Below, piece after piece: positions 41,260 through 50,613 of a DNA stretch of 64,000 nt; position 1 is the first letter of the stretch; each line of letters begins with the position of its first letter. Under the pieces are notes generated by a model. It was not told where the DNA came from. It did not search any database and saw nothing but the letters and a program-made list of their open reading frames with translations. Made by a program: the position numbers and the translations under genes. This stretch comes from Serratia liquefaciens (lineage in GTDB: Bacteria > Pseudomonadota > Gammaproteobacteria > Enterobacterales > Enterobacteriaceae), in assembly GCA_012719855.1 (NCBI GenBank), contig JAAXZN010000028.1:62001-126000 (forward strand), written 5' to 3'.

Positions 41260-41329
41260 TATCTCCAGCCTCTTTTCTTGCCCACCGAAAGCGGTGTTAA
41301 TACGCTCACCCAGCCACCTGAAAGAAGAG

Positions 41330-41599
41330 ATGCCATTGCTGAAACAGGTAAAACATCGGCTGTTTACCCTGCTGGCCACGCTGTTGTTCATCGGCTGTCT
41401 GCACAGCGCTTCGCTGGATGAAAACCGCATGAGCCGCACTCTGCAACCGTCGCTTAGCGCCCTGAGCAGCAGCATGCAGGATATTCGCGAAGTGCTGGCG
41501 CGCTGCGCCGGAGAGGGGAGAGAGGAAAGGCTTAGCGACAGCAGCCTGCGTATCGAAGCGCGCGCCTCCGGTGACGACGAACCTGAGGAAAAGCATTAA
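41330..41599 (+). CDS. Small hypothetical protein with N-terminal membrane/lipoprotein-like segment
   Basis: Not recognised. Starting at ATG 41330 it encodes 89 residues: a basic N-terminus (MPLLKQVKHR), a hydrophobic stretch about 11-22 ending FIGC (Cys23, a marginal lipobox), then a helical Ser/Leu-rich part and a charged tail ending DDEPEEKH. The ribosome site is weak (AAGAAGAG). In its favour: it is 126 bases after ybdG on the same strand and ends three bases before a terminator stem. The frame stays open to 41249 upstream. Confidence 0.5.
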   Translation: MPLLKQVKHRLFTLLATLLFIGCLHSASLDENRMSRTLQPSLSALSSSMQDIREVLARCAGEGREERLSDSSLRIEARASGDDEPEEKH

Positions 41600-41600
41600 A

Positions 41601-41630
41601 AAAACACCGGCTCATGGCCGGTGTTTTCAT
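41601..41630. terminator. Bidirectional terminator between the small gene and proY
   Basis: AAAACACCGGC-TCATG-GCCGGTGTTTT, an 11-bp stem at 41601-41627 flanked by A and T runs on both sides. It serves proY from the right and the small rightward gene from the left. Confidence 0.88.
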
Positions 41631-41632
41631 CT

Positions 41633-43039
41633 TCAATCCTGTTGCTGTGCCAGAGTCGCCAGCTTTTTCTGGCGGTTGACCTTGAAGTAATACCCCGCCA
41701 GCAGCACCGCCACCCACACCAGCCCGGCGTACAGCGATACGCGAGTCGTTGGGAAGTAACCGATCAGACCGATGATAAATACCAGGAAGACGATCGCCAC
41801 CACCGAGGTAAATACCCCGCCGCGCAGTGGGAACGCCAGGCCTTTCACCTGCTCTTTGCTCAGGCCGCGGCGGAAGGCAATCTGCGAGGACAAGATCATG
41901 ATCCACACCCATACGGTGGCGAAGGTCGCCAGTGAGGCAATCACCAGGAACACGTTTTCCGGCATGATGTAGTTGAGATACACCGCCAGCAACAGCGCCA
42001 GCATCATCACCACCACCGTGACCCACGGGATCCCGCGTTTGGACACCTTGCTGAACATCTTCGGCGCATGGCCCTGCTCGGCCATGCCGTGCAGCATGCG
42101 GCCAACGCCAAACACATCGCTGTTAATCGCCGAAAGCGACGCGGTGATCACCACAAAGTTAAGGATGCCCGCCGCCACGGTAATGCCCATATGCTGGAAA
42201 GTCAGCACGAACGGACTGCCGTTGGTCCCCACCTGATTCCACGGGTAGATCGACATAATGACAAACAGCGTACCGACGTAGAACACCAGGATACGCCACG
42301 GCACCGAGTTGATGGCCTTGGGAATGGAGATTTTCGGGTCTTTGGCTTCACCAGCGGTGATACCGATAATCTCGATGCCGCCGTAGGCGAACATCACCAA
42401 CTGCAGCGACAGGATCATGCCGATAAAGCCGTTGCTGAAGAAGCCGCCGTTAGACCACAGGTTATGGATGCCGGTCGGCTGACCGCCGTTGCCAATCCCC
42501 CAGATGATGATACCGATACCGGCGGCAATCATGATGATGATGGTGGCTACTTTGAAGAAGGAGAACCAAAACTCCAGCTCACCGAACACCTTCACGCTCA
42601 TCAGGTTGATGGCGCCTATCACCAGCACCACGCTCAGTACCCAAATCCAGTGCGGCACCTCGGGGAACCACACCCCCATATAGATACCGAAGGCGGTCAC
42701 GTCGGCAATGGCGACGATCAGGATTTCAAAACAGTAGGTCCAGCCGGTAATGTACCCGGCCATCGGCCCAAGGTAGTCCTGCGCGTAACGCGAGAACGAA
42801 CTGGCCTGCGGGTTGTTGACCGACATCTCGCCCAGCGCACGCATGATGATAAAAGCGACGATGCCGCCAATCAGGTACGCCAGCAAAACGCTTGGCCCGG
42901 CCATTTTAATCGCGTCTGCCGAACCGTAGAACAGGCCGGTACCGATAGCCGAACCCAGGGCCATAAAACGAATGTGACGGGTGCTGAGACCGCGTTTTAG
43001 CTTATTGGGCGCGGGAGCGGTGGGTGACTGTTGTTGCAT
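41633..43039 (-). CDS. proY: Proline-specific permease ProY
   Basis: APC-family amino acid permease of the inner membrane, 468 residues and twelve helices. The sequence from [26 protein letters not shown] onward tracks E. coli ProY closely; [17 protein letters not shown] and [16 protein letters not shown] are family hallmarks. E. coli ProY is cryptic for proline, so the substrate is by homology only. Lies 71 bases downstream of brnQ, same strand, behind a terminator. Confidence 0.93.
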   Translation of the reverse strand: MQQQSPTAPAPNKLKRGLSTRHIRFMALGSAIGTGLFYGSADAIKMAGPSVLLAYLIGGIVAFIIMRALGEMSVNNPQASSFSRYAQDYLGPMAGYITGWTYCFEILIVAIADVTAFGIYMGVWFPEVPHWIWVLSVVLVIGAINLMSVKVFGELEFWFSFFKVATIIIMIAAGIGIIIWGIGNGGQPTGIHNLWSNGGFFSNGFIGMILSLQLVMFAYGGIEIIGITAGEAKDPKISIPKAINSVPWRILVFYVGTLFVIMSIYPWNQVGTNGSPFVLTFQHMGITVAAGILNFVVITASLSAINSDVFGVGRMLHGMAEQGHAPKMFSKVSKRGIPWVTVVVMMLALLLAVYLNYIMPENVFLVIASLATFATVWVWIMILSSQIAFRRGLSKEQVKGLAFPLRGGVFTSVVAIVFLVFIIGLIGYFPTTRVSLYAGLVWVAVLLAGYYFKVNRQKKLATLAQQQD

Positions 43040-43071
43040 GAAAATAACCCGTGTTTTTTAAACGTAAAAAA

Positions 43072-43091
43072 GCCACGGACAAGTCCGTGGC
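43072..43091 (-). terminator. Terminator between brnQ and proY
   Basis: GCCACGGAC-AA-GTCCGTGGC, a 9-bp stem; on the leftward strand it is followed by TTTTTT. It ends brnQ, so proY likely has its own promoter or depends on readthrough. Confidence 0.82.
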
Positions 43092-43110
43092 CCAAAATTT
43101 AGCCGGGAAT

Positions 43111-44430
43111 TTAGGAGTGCGCGGTCACTTCGGAACGCGTACAAACCCGGTCATAAATCGCGACCAGCACCAGCATCAACAGCGAAGGCGACAACCATGC
43201 CAGACCCTGTTCCGCCAGCGGCAGGTGATTGGTCCAATCCGGCAGCACTTGCTGGAAGGCGGACGCTTTCACCGCGTCAAGGATACCAAACAACAGGCTG
43301 ACTAACATCACCGGCGCGATAATACGCGGCGCGCTGTTCCACCAACGCAGGGTGAAGCTCAGCACCACCAGCACGATGCACGGCGGGTAAATCGCGGTCA
43401 GCACCGGGATGGAGATCTGGATCAGATGGCTCAGGCCCAGGTTGGACACCACCATCGAGAACAGCCCCAGAATAAACACCAGCGTCTTGTAGGAGAAAGG
43501 CAGATATTGGGCAAAGAACTCGGCGCAAGCGCAGGTCAGGCCAACCGCAGTCACCATACAGGCGATGAAAATCAGCGCCGCCAGGAAGAAGCTGCCCAGC
43601 CCACCGAAGGTATTTTGCACGTAAGCATGCAGGATCACCGCGCCGTTGGTCGCGTCAGGTACCAACACGCCGCTGCCGGAGCCCAGTTTAAACAGGCTCA
43701 GGTAAACCAACGTCAGGCCCACACCGGCAATCAGCCCGGCCAGAATGGTGTAACGCGTCAGCAAACCGGCATCTTTGACGCCGCGGGAACGCGCGGCGTT
43801 AACGATAACGATGCCAAATACCAGCGCGCCCAGCGTATCCATAGTCAGATAGCCGTTGACGAAGCCGGAGGAGAAAGGAACGTTCTGATAAATGTCGGTC
43901 GCCGGGATAGGCGTGCCTGCCGGCCAAACCAGCGCGGCAATGCCGAGCGCGCCCAGCGCAACAATTTTCAGCGGTGCCAACACGTGGCCCACGGTATCGA
44001 GCAGACGGCCCGGATACAGCGAGATGCCGATCACCAGTGCGAAATACACCAGGCTGTAAATAAACAGCGGCATGGCGCCATCACCGGTCAGCGGTGCAAT
44101 GCCCACTTCAAAGGAGACGGTCGCGGTACGCGGCGTGGCGAACAGCGGGCCTACGGCCAGATAGCAGACGGTAGCCAGCAACAGACCGGCGCGACGGCCA
44201 ATCGGCGAGCTCAGGGCGTCAATACCGCCACCGACGCGCGCCAGGGCGATCACGGTCATCACCGGCAGACCGACGGCGGTGATCAGGAAGCCGACAGCTG
44301 CGGTCCAGACGTGCTCACCGGACTGTAAACCGACCATCGGCGGGAAAATGATATTCCCGGCGCCGACGAATAAGGCAAAGGTCATAAAACCCAATGCGAT
44401 AATATCTTTTGACGTTAAACGATGACTCAT
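43111..44430 (-). CDS. brnQ: Branched-chain amino acid:sodium symporter
   Basis: LIVCS-family inner-membrane carrier importing Leu, Ile and Val with Na+. 439 residues as in E. coli; [25 protein letters not shown] at the N-terminus and twelve hydrophobic helices. E. coli has the same pair brnQ-proY next to malZ, but there brnQ and proY read in the same sense as malZ. Upstream lies a 447-base gap. Confidence 0.95.
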   Translation of the reverse strand: MSHRLTSKDIIALGFMTFALFVGAGNIIFPPMVGLQSGEHVWTAAVGFLITAVGLPVMTVIALARVGGGIDALSSPIGRRAGLLLATVCYLAVGPLFATPRTATVSFEVGIAPLTGDGAMPLFIYSLVYFALVIGISLYPGRLLDTVGHVLAPLKIVALGALGIAALVWPAGTPIPATDIYQNVPFSSGFVNGYLTMDTLGALVFGIVIVNAARSRGVKDAGLLTRYTILAGLIAGVGLTLVYLSLFKLGSGSGVLVPDATNGAVILHAYVQNTFGGLGSFFLAALIFIACMVTAVGLTCACAEFFAQYLPFSYKTLVFILGLFSMVVSNLGLSHLIQISIPVLTAIYPPCIVLVVLSFTLRWWNSAPRIIAPVMLVSLLFGILDAVKASAFQQVLPDWTNHLPLAEQGLAWLSPSLLMLVLVAIYDRVCTRSEVTAHS

Positions 44431-44877
44431 ACGATGTCGTGTTGCCTGTTCAAATGAAAAAAAATGCCCGATATGGAGGTAGCGTTAAGCCCCATCCGGT
44501 TGCCGGCTTGCCATTTCATCGCGAGACCAATAAGAGCAGAAAACGCATAACGTCCGGCGTTTTGTCCTTATTCGAAAGTGACCACTCATGATGATGGGCA
44601 GAGTTTTAGGAGTTATAAATGGAGGTTTAGTCCGACAACGGAGGCTAAGTTAAACGTTTATAGCGTTGAAAGGCAAGTCGCATGACAAAAAGCAGAGCTA
44701 TCGACCAGATAATCTTTCGGCACCAGTCGATCATAGGGGCTATCAATAAATATACAATACATGATTTGTATCATTTTTGAGCAACGCATTCACAAAACGT
44801 GAAGCAGATAACTCATGACCGCGCGAAAACGCCAATAAACCACCAGTTTCCGCACGGTATGAACCGATTTTTTTGCC
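44431..44877. other. Gap between brnQ and the MetE-like gene
   Basis: About 450 bases with no supported gene. The brnQ-proximal half would be its promoter and leader. A short inverted repeat ATACA-TGATT-TGTAT lies at 44757-44771 in an AT-rich stretch. A 35-codon leftward frame (starting MSGHFRIRTKR) within the brnQ leader is not rich in Leu, Ile or Val, so it does not look like an attenuation peptide. Confidence 0.5.
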
Positions 44878-45984
44878 CTACCAAACCTGTTCGGCAATAT
44901 TCACCACGCTTTGCAGCTTATTCCACTGCTGCTGTTCACTCAGGCTGTTCCCCTCTTCGGTCGAAGCAAAACCGCACTGGGTACTGAGGCAAAGCTGTCG
45001 ACGATCGACAAACTGCGCCGCCTCTTCAAGCCTCTGTTTCACCTGCTCGGGGTTTTCCAGTTCGCCGTTTTTGGTAGTAATCAGGCCCAGCACCACCTGC
45101 TGTTTGCCCGGTTTGATAAAACGCAGCGGTTCAAAACCCCCGGAACGCTCATTGTCGTACTCGAGGAAGAAGGCGTCGATATTCACCTGACCAAACAGGA
45201 TCTCCGCCACAGGTTCATAACCGCCCTCGGAGATCCAGGTGGAACGGAAATTACCGCGGCAAACGTGCAACCCGATGATCAGATCCTCAGGTTTGTCGGC
45301 GATCGCCGCGTTCAGCACATCGGCATAAATCCGCGCCAGAAGATCGGGATCCTCTCCACGCTCGCGGATCTGCCGCCGTTGATCGTCAGAGCACAGGTAG
45401 GCCCAGACGGTGTCGTCAAGCTGCAGATAGCGGCAACCGGCATCATAAAATGCCTTGATCGCGTCGCGGTAGGTCTGTGCCAGATCGTCAAAATAGGCGT
45501 TCAGATCCGGATAAACCTGGCTGTCGATGGCCTTGCGCCCGCCGCGAAAATGCAGCACGCTCGGGCTGGGAATGGTCATCTTCGGCACCGCATCACCGGC
45601 GATAGTCTTCAGAAAACGAAAGTCCGCCAGCATCGGATGTTGCGGGTTGAAGCCCAATTTTCCGACCACCTTGATACTGCGCGCCCGCGTCTGTACGCCG
45701 TTAAACTGGATCCCCTGCTCCGCGTCATAACCTTCCACGCCGTCCAGCCCTTCCAAAAAGTCGAAGTGCCACCACGCCCGACGAAACTCCCCATCCGTCA
45801 CGACCGCCAAACCGAGATCTTTCTGTTTTGCCACCGCCAGACGGATCTGTTGGTCTTCAACCTCCCGTAACTGAACGGCATCAATCTCGCCCTGCAGAAA
45901 CTGTTGGCGAGCGGTTTTCAGCGCCGCAGGGCGTAACAAACTGCCGACAACGTCAGCGTGAAAGGCAGAATTGCAATCGCACAT
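44878..45984 (-). CDS. MetE C-terminal-like cobalamin-independent methyltransferase
   Basis: Stand-alone catalytic domain related to the C-terminal half of MetE (YxjG/YxjH group), probably methylating homocysteine to methionine; the methyl donor is uncertain because the N-terminal domain of MetE is absent. ATG at 45984 follows GGGAG; 368 residues. Zinc ligands expected in the family are present: His240 and Cys242 in GLHVCRGNF, Glu275 in FFLEYD, Cys337 in STQCGF. TDGEFRR is the substrate-loop motif. MetJ boxes upstream support a methionine role. Confidence 0.87.
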   Translation of the reverse strand: MCDCNSAFHADVVGSLLRPAALKTARQQFLQGEIDAVQLREVEDQQIRLAVAKQKDLGLAVVTDGEFRRAWWHFDFLEGLDGVEGYDAEQGIQFNGVQTRARSIKVVGKLGFNPQHPMLADFRFLKTIAGDAVPKMTIPSPSVLHFRGGRKAIDSQVYPDLNAYFDDLAQTYRDAIKAFYDAGCRYLQLDDTVWAYLCSDDQRRQIRERGEDPDLLARIYADVLNAAIADKPEDLIIGLHVCRGNFRSTWISEGGYEPVAEILFGQVNIDAFFLEYDNERSGGFEPLRFIKPGKQQVVLGLITTKNGELENPEQVKQRLEEAAQFVDRRQLCLSTQCGFASTEEGNSLSEQQQWNKLQSVVNIAEQVW

Positions 45985-46067
45985 AATATGACTCCCGCTA
46001 GCCGGCAAAAGCTCGGGCCTTTGCCTCAGTGATTTACAATGTGAACTATTACGTCGGGTTACAAAGT

Positions 46068-46091
46068 GGACTTCCAGACGTCTAGATGATT
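46068..46091. promoter_or_regulatory. Predicted MetJ operator (tandem met boxes)
   Basis: The middle octamer AGACGTCT (46076-46083) is a perfect met box. It is flanked in register by GGACTTCC (46068-46075, five of eight) and AGATGATT (46084-46091, five of eight). MetJ binds two or more adjacent 8-bp boxes. It lies 83-107 bases upstream of the MetE-like start. Confidence 0.7.
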
Positions 46092-46167
46092 TATGTTCAG
46101 CATGCTGTCACGTCGACTGCCGGGCGGCAACGGAAGAATTTTCACGGGGGATGAAAGAAATTCATTT

Positions 46168-46186
46168 TGGGCACCGAAGGTGCCCA
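46168..46186 (-). terminator. Hairpin after the PstS-like gene
   Basis: TGGGCACC-GAA-GGTGCCCA; read leftward the loop is C(TTCG)G, an extra-stable tetraloop. The tail is AAAATGAATTTC, not a clean T-run. Ten bases beyond the stop. Confidence 0.6.
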
Positions 46187-46195
46187 GAGGCCGAC

Positions 46196-47134
46196 TTATT
46201 GCAGGCCCAGCGCCAGGCGGGTTTTCTGCAGAGTCTCTGGCGGCAGCGGCAGATAGCCGTCGTGATTGACCAGATTTTGCCCGGTGTCCGACAGCACGCG
46301 ATCGAGAAATGCCGCCGTCAGCGGTTCCAGTTGCTGGTTAGGCGCCTTATTGATGTAAATATACAGATAGCGCGACAACGGATAGCTGCCGTTGCGCACG
46401 TTGGCGTCATTGGGGGTAACGTAGTTTTCGCCGAATTCCGCCAACGGCAGCAGCCGCACGCCGCTGGCGCGAAAACCGATGCTGGCGTAGCCGATACTGT
46501 TCAACGAACCGGCCACCGCCTGCACCACCGAAGCCGACCCCGGCAGTTCATTGACACGCGGCATGAAATCACCGCCACACAGCGCACGCAGCTTGAAATA
46601 ACCGTAGGTGCCGGAGGCTGAATTACGTCCAAAACGTTGCAACGCACGCTGTTGCCAATCACCGGTCAGCCCCAGATCCCCCCACCGGGTCAAAGGCTGG
46701 CTTTCGCCACAGCGCAGGGTCGCGGAGAAAATTTGGTCGAGCTGCTGCAGGTTAAGACCGCGCAGCGGGTTGTCCTGATGCACCAGCACCACCAACGCAT
46801 CGACCGCGACCGGTACCGCCAACGGCGCATAGCCATAGCGGTGTTCGAACGCCGACACTTCCGCGGCCTTCATCGGCCGACTCATCGGGCCGAGCTGAGC
46901 GGCACCCGCCGCCAATGCGGTTGGCGCCGTCGAAGAACCGGCGGCCTGGATCTGCAGATTAACGTTGGGATAATGCTGGCTGAAGTCCTGCGCCCACAGC
47001 GCCATCAGGTTCGCCAGCGTATCGGAGCCGACGCTGGACAGGTTGCCGGACAGCATGCCATCCGGCTGCGCCAGCGCGCCTCGGCTTGCCAACAGCGCCA
47101 GGCAAAGCAACAGCCCTCGGGTGATTCGGATCAT
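46196..47134 (-). CDS. PstS-like phosphate-binding periplasmic protein
   Basis: Periplasmic solute-binding protein of the PstS family, 312 residues. Signal peptide about 1-22 (ending ALAQ), then [24 protein letters not shown] and LGPMSRPMK, the phosphate-loop regions, and [12 protein letters not shown]. The start is 15 bases after phoR, so it is probably the third gene of a phoB-phoR operon. No pstCAB genes are nearby. It may bind phosphate for transport or for sensing (inference). Confidence 0.85.
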   Translation of the reverse strand: MIRITRGLLLCLALLASRGALAQPDGMLSGNLSSVGSDTLANLMALWAQDFSQHYPNVNLQIQAAGSSTAPTALAAGAAQLGPMSRPMKAAEVSAFEHRYGYAPLAVPVAVDALVVLVHQDNPLRGLNLQQLDQIFSATLRCGESQPLTRWGDLGLTGDWQQRALQRFGRNSASGTYGYFKLRALCGGDFMPRVNELPGSASVVQAVAGSLNSIGYASIGFRASGVRLLPLAEFGENYVTPNDANVRNGSYPLSRYLYIYINKAPNQQLEPLTAAFLDRVLSDTGQNLVNHDGYLPLPPETLQKTRLALGLQ

Positions 47135-47148
47135 GCCAGCCTCTCGCG

Positions 47149-48465
47149 TTAATTTTTCACCGCATTCTCTGACAAAGCTGCGGGAACAATCAACCGGTTA
47201 GGCAAGGTAAAGATAAATCGGGTGCCAATGCCCTGCTCGCTGAGGATCTCCAGCCGCGCATCGTGGTGGCTGAGCGCATGCTTGACGATCGCCAACCCCA
47301 GCCCGCTGCCGCCGGTCTGGCGTGAACGGGCTTTGTCGACGCGGTAGAAACGCTCGGTCAAACGGGGAATATGTTCGGCCGCGATGCCCGGCCCGTTATC
47401 ACTGACCTGAAACTGCGCGCCGTTTGGCGTCTGCTGCCAGCTGACCTCAATATTGGTGCCTTTCGGCGTATGATTGACGGCGTTATACACCAGATTCGAC
47501 ACCGCACTGCGAAGTTGGTCATCGTTACCGAACACCTTGAGCTGTTCATTTACCCGGAAGGTGATCTCGTGGTTGCCGCCGCTCAGCGATTGCGCCTCAC
47601 GTTGCAACACCCGCAGCATCAAGGGGATATCAACGCGCTCGTTCATTTCAACGTTAGGCGCCGCCTCGATGCGCGACAGCGTCAGCAGTTGCTTGACCAG
47701 TCCGTCCATGCGGCGAGTCTGCTCCTGCATGGTACCCAGCGCCTTGCCGCGCAGCGAACCATCCAGTTCTTCATCGCTCATCATTTCCAGGTAGCCCTGC
47801 AATACCGTCAGCGGCGTGCGCAGCTCATGGCTGACGTTGGCGAAGAAGTTGCGCCGTGCGCCTTCCAGTTGACGCATCTGGGTCACATCGCGGGCCACCA
47901 TCAATAACTGCCCTTCGGAATAAGGCATCACGCGGAATTCTACGTAATGTTCGTTGTTCAGTTGCAGCGTCAAGGGGCGGGAGAACTCCTGCTGTTGCAG
48001 ATAGTGGCTGAACTCCGGATAACGCAGCAGGTTAAGGATGTGCTGACCATTGTCTTCCGGCCAGCGGAAACCCAGCAAATGCTGCGCCAGCCCGTTGCAC
48101 CAAAAGATATTGCCTTCGACGGTGGTCATCACCACCGCATCGGGCAGCGATTCCGCTCCGCTGCGGAAGCGTTTGATCAACAGCGCCAGCTCACGGCGTC
48201 GACGGCGGTTCCGTTGCTGCATCTGATACAGACCGTAAAACAGCGGTTCCCAGCTCCAGCGACCCGGCGGCGGGGTCATGCTGCGGTCAACCCACAGCCA
48301 GTGGGAAAGTTTGAGTTGGTTGTAGAAATTCCATGCCAACGCCGCCAGCACGGAGGCCAGCAGCAACCAGGGCAGATAACCGAAAATCAGCCCCAGCAGT
48401 AAGGCAGGCAGGCAGAAAAGGGCCAGCTCCAGGGCCAGCCTCTTCCAGGATAGACGTTCTAACAC
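47149..48465 (-). CDS. phoR: Phosphate regulon sensor histidine kinase PhoR
   Basis: Inner-membrane kinase/phosphatase of PhoB, controlled by the Pst transporter. 438 residues (E. coli 431): two helices at about 9-46, a basic linker, PAS domain about 100-195, dimerisation domain with His213 in [10 protein letters not shown] at the E. coli position, and ATPase motifs [17 protein letters not shown] and GGSGLGLAI. Downstream of phoB by 24 bases. Confidence 0.96.
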   Translation of the reverse strand: MLERLSWKRLALELALFCLPALLLGLIFGYLPWLLLASVLAALAWNFYNQLKLSHWLWVDRSMTPPPGRWSWEPLFYGLYQMQQRNRRRRRELALLIKRFRSGAESLPDAVVMTTVEGNIFWCNGLAQHLLGFRWPEDNGQHILNLLRYPEFSHYLQQQEFSRPLTLQLNNEHYVEFRVMPYSEGQLLMVARDVTQMRQLEGARRNFFANVSHELRTPLTVLQGYLEMMSDEELDGSLRGKALGTMQEQTRRMDGLVKQLLTLSRIEAAPNVEMNERVDIPLMLRVLQREAQSLSGGNHEITFRVNEQLKVFGNDDQLRSAVSNLVYNAVNHTPKGTNIEVSWQQTPNGAQFQVSDNGPGIAAEHIPRLTERFYRVDKARSRQTGGSGLGLAIVKHALSHHDARLEILSEQGIGTRFIFTLPNRLIVPAALSENAVKN

Positions 48466-48489
48466 GGCATATTCTCCAGCGCGGCGCGA

Positions 48490-49179
48490 TCAGTAGCGCG
48501 TTGAGAATCGGTAGCCGGTGCCCCGAACGGTTTGAACCATTTTGTCATGACCACTGGTCTCTAACGCCTTACGGAGCCGACGGATGTGCACGTCAACGGT
48601 GCGGTCTTCCACATAAACGTTAGTGCCCCAGACGTGATTAAGCAACTGCTCACGGCTATAAACGCGTTCCGGATGGGTCATAAAGAAGTGCAACAGCTTG
48701 AACTCGGTCGGCCCCATATCCAGCGCCTGTTCGTTAGCCATCACGCGGTGTGAGGAAGGGTCCAGGCTCAGCCCTTGCATTTCAATCACTTCTTCCACCG
48801 CCATCGGTGAAATACGGCGCATTACCGCCTTGATGCGCGCCACCAGCTCCTTTGGTGAGAAAGGTTTGGTGATGTAATCATCCGCCCCGACCTCCAGGCC
48901 GCGCACCCGATCTTCTTCTTCACCGCGCGCGGTCAGCATCATCACCGGAATGTCACGGGTCAGGGCTTCACGCTTCATATGTTTAATAAACTGAATGCCG
49001 GATCCCCCGGGTAACATCCAGTCGAGCAACACTAAATCAGGGAACGGCTCAGACAGGCGCGTCACGGCGCTGTCATAATCCTCAGCTTCCAACGGTTGGT
49101 AACCATTCTGTTCCAACACAAAGCACACCATCTCACGGATCGGCGCTTCGTCTTCCACCACCAGTATGCGTCTTGCCAT
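48490..49179 (-). CDS. phoB: Phosphate regulon response regulator PhoB
   Basis: OmpR-family activator of the Pho regulon. [17 protein letters not shown] at 49179 gives 229 residues, as in E. coli; ten extra upstream codons are unsupported. Phospho-acceptor Asp53 in LLDWMLPG, Lys in [14 protein letters not shown], and a winged-helix domain ending [14 protein letters not shown]...VRGTGYRF. Preceded by a Pho box, so autoregulated. Confidence 0.97.
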   Translation of the reverse strand: MARRILVVEDEAPIREMVCFVLEQNGYQPLEAEDYDSAVTRLSEPFPDLVLLDWMLPGGSGIQFIKHMKREALTRDIPVMMLTARGEEEDRVRGLEVGADDYITKPFSPKELVARIKAVMRRISPMAVEEVIEMQGLSLDPSSHRVMANEQALDMGPTEFKLLHFFMTHPERVYSREQLLNHVWGTNVYVEDRTVDVHIRRLRKALETSGHDKMVQTVRGTGYRFSTRY

Positions 49180-49226
49180 CGTCAATCCTGCCAATGTGTT
49201 AGCGATCACAGTTGATTGCGGGCGCC

Positions 49227-49260
49227 ATTATGCGTCAGTTTTGTGACAGATTTATGAAAT
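49227..49260 (-). promoter_or_regulatory. Pho box and -10 of phoB
   Basis: On the leftward strand ATTTCAT-AAAT-CTGTCAC (49260-49243) fits the Pho box 7+4+7 layout with a perfect second repeat. A third repeat CTGACGC continues the 11-base phase, and CATAAT (49232-49227) follows the 18-base box after ten bases, the standard spacing. Confidence 0.8.
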
Positions 49261-49380
49261 AAATAGCCATGAAAAAAACGGGCTGTTATGGGCAGTAAGC
49301 ATAGCGGTTATTTCTAATCACACAGAAACATCATATTCCCTTTATAATCACCGCCATTACCCTATCGCCCCGGGAGTGTC

Positions 49381-50613
49381 ATGCGCCTGATCCACACCTC
49401 TGACTGGCATCTTGGCCAGTACTTTTTCACCAAAAGCCGCGCCGCCGAGCATCAGGCCTTTCTGCACTGGCTGATCGAACAGATCGAACAACACCAGGTG
49501 GACGCGCTGATCGTCGCCGGGGACCTGTTCGATACCGGCTCGCCGCCAAGCTACGCCCGCGAGCTGTATAACCGCTTCGTGGTGGAACTGCAGCACACCG
49601 GCTGCCAGTTGGTGGTGTTGGGCGGCAATCACGACTCCGTGGCAACCTTAAATGAATCGCGCGAATTGCTTTCCTGCCTGAATACCACCGTGATCGCCAA
49701 TGCACAGAGCGAAATCGAACAACAGGTGCTGGTGTTGAATCAACGTGACGGCCAACCGGGCGCCATATTGTGCGCCATTCCTTTTCTGCGGCCGCGCGAT
49801 CTGCTCACCAGCCGCGCCGGTGAGTCCGGGGTGCAAAAACAGCAGGCGCTGCAAGAGTCTATCGCCGACCACTATCACACGCTGTACCAGGCCGCCTGTG
49901 CGCGCCGTGATGCGTTGGGCTTGCCGCTGCCCATCGTCGCTACCGGCCATCTGACCACCGTCGGCGTAACGACCTCCGATTCGGTGCGCGACATCTATAT
50001 TGGTACGCTGGACGCCTTCCCCGCCCAGGCCTTCCCGCCGGCAGATTACATCGCGCTGGGGCATATTCATCGCGCGCAAAACGTTGCCAAATCTGAGCAT
50101 ATTCGCTACAGCGGCTCCCCTATCCCGCTCAGTTTTGACGAACTGGGCAAGGCCAAAAGCGTGTTTATGGTGGATTTCGCCGCGGGTGCCCTGCAGCAGG
50201 TCAGCGCATTGGAGATCCCAACCTTCCAGCCGATGCAGCTCATTAAGGGAGATTTGGCGCAGATCGAGCAACAATTACGGCAGTTCACCGATTATCAGGG
50301 TGAATTACCCGTATGGCTGGATATCGAAGTGGCGACCCAGGATTACCTTACCGACATTCAGCGTCGCATTCAGCTGCTGGCCGATCAACTGCCGGTAGAG
50401 GTCGTGCTGCTGCGCCGCAGCAAGGAGCAGCGTCGCCAGGCCATTGAGCAGCAAGACAAGGAAACGCTCAACGAGCTGAGCGTCAACGAAGTCTTCGAGC
50501 GGCGGTTGGCGCAGGAACCTGAAATGGCCGAAGCACGCAAACAGCGAATGAGTCAGATGTTCCAACAGGTGGTCGAAGCCGTACGGCACCAGGATCAGGA
50601 GCCGAACCAATGA
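49381..50613 (+). CDS. sbcD: Nuclease SbcCD subunit D
   Basis: Mre11-type nuclease of the SbcCD complex, which cleaves DNA hairpins and protein-blocked ends. 410 residues (E. coli 400). Metal motifs are [32 protein letters not shown] and GHIHRAQ. Divergent from phoB, as in E. coli. A TATAAT lies at 49343-49348 but no good -35 was found. Stop overlaps the sbcC start as ATGA. Confidence 0.97.
   Translation: MRLIHTSDWHLGQYFFTKSRAAEHQAFLHWLIEQIEQHQVDALIVAGDLFDTGSPPSYARELYNRFVVELQHTGCQLVVLGGNHDSVATLNESRELLSCLNTTVIANAQSEIEQQVLVLNQRDGQPGAILCAIPFLRPRDLLTSRAGESGVQKQQALQESIADHYHTLYQAACARRDALGLPLPIVATGHLTTVGVTTSDSVRDIYIGTLDAFPAQAFPPADYIALGHIHRAQNVAKSEHIRYSGSPIPLSFDELGKAKSVFMVDFAAGALQQVSALEIPTFQPMQLIKGDLAQIEQQLRQFTDYQGELPVWLDIEVATQDYLTDIQRRIQLLADQLPVEVVLLRRSKEQRRQAIEQQDKETLNELSVNEVFERRLAQEPEMAEARKQRMSQMFQQVVEAVRHQDQEPNQ

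Noticed and set aside
42068-43000. Rightward 310-codon frame opposite proY, and a similar one at 43426-44328 opposite brnQ
   Set aside because: Both are shadows of hydrophobic permease genes, with the His/Asp/Gln-rich make-up expected from reading the reverse strand.
44500-44620. Leader peptide attenuator for brnQ
   Set aside because: The 35-codon frame has few Leu, Ile or Val codons and no terminator/antiterminator pair was found.
44911-45870. Rightward 319-codon frame opposite the MetE-like gene
   Set aside because: Shadow; the leftward product has zinc ligands and family motifs in order.
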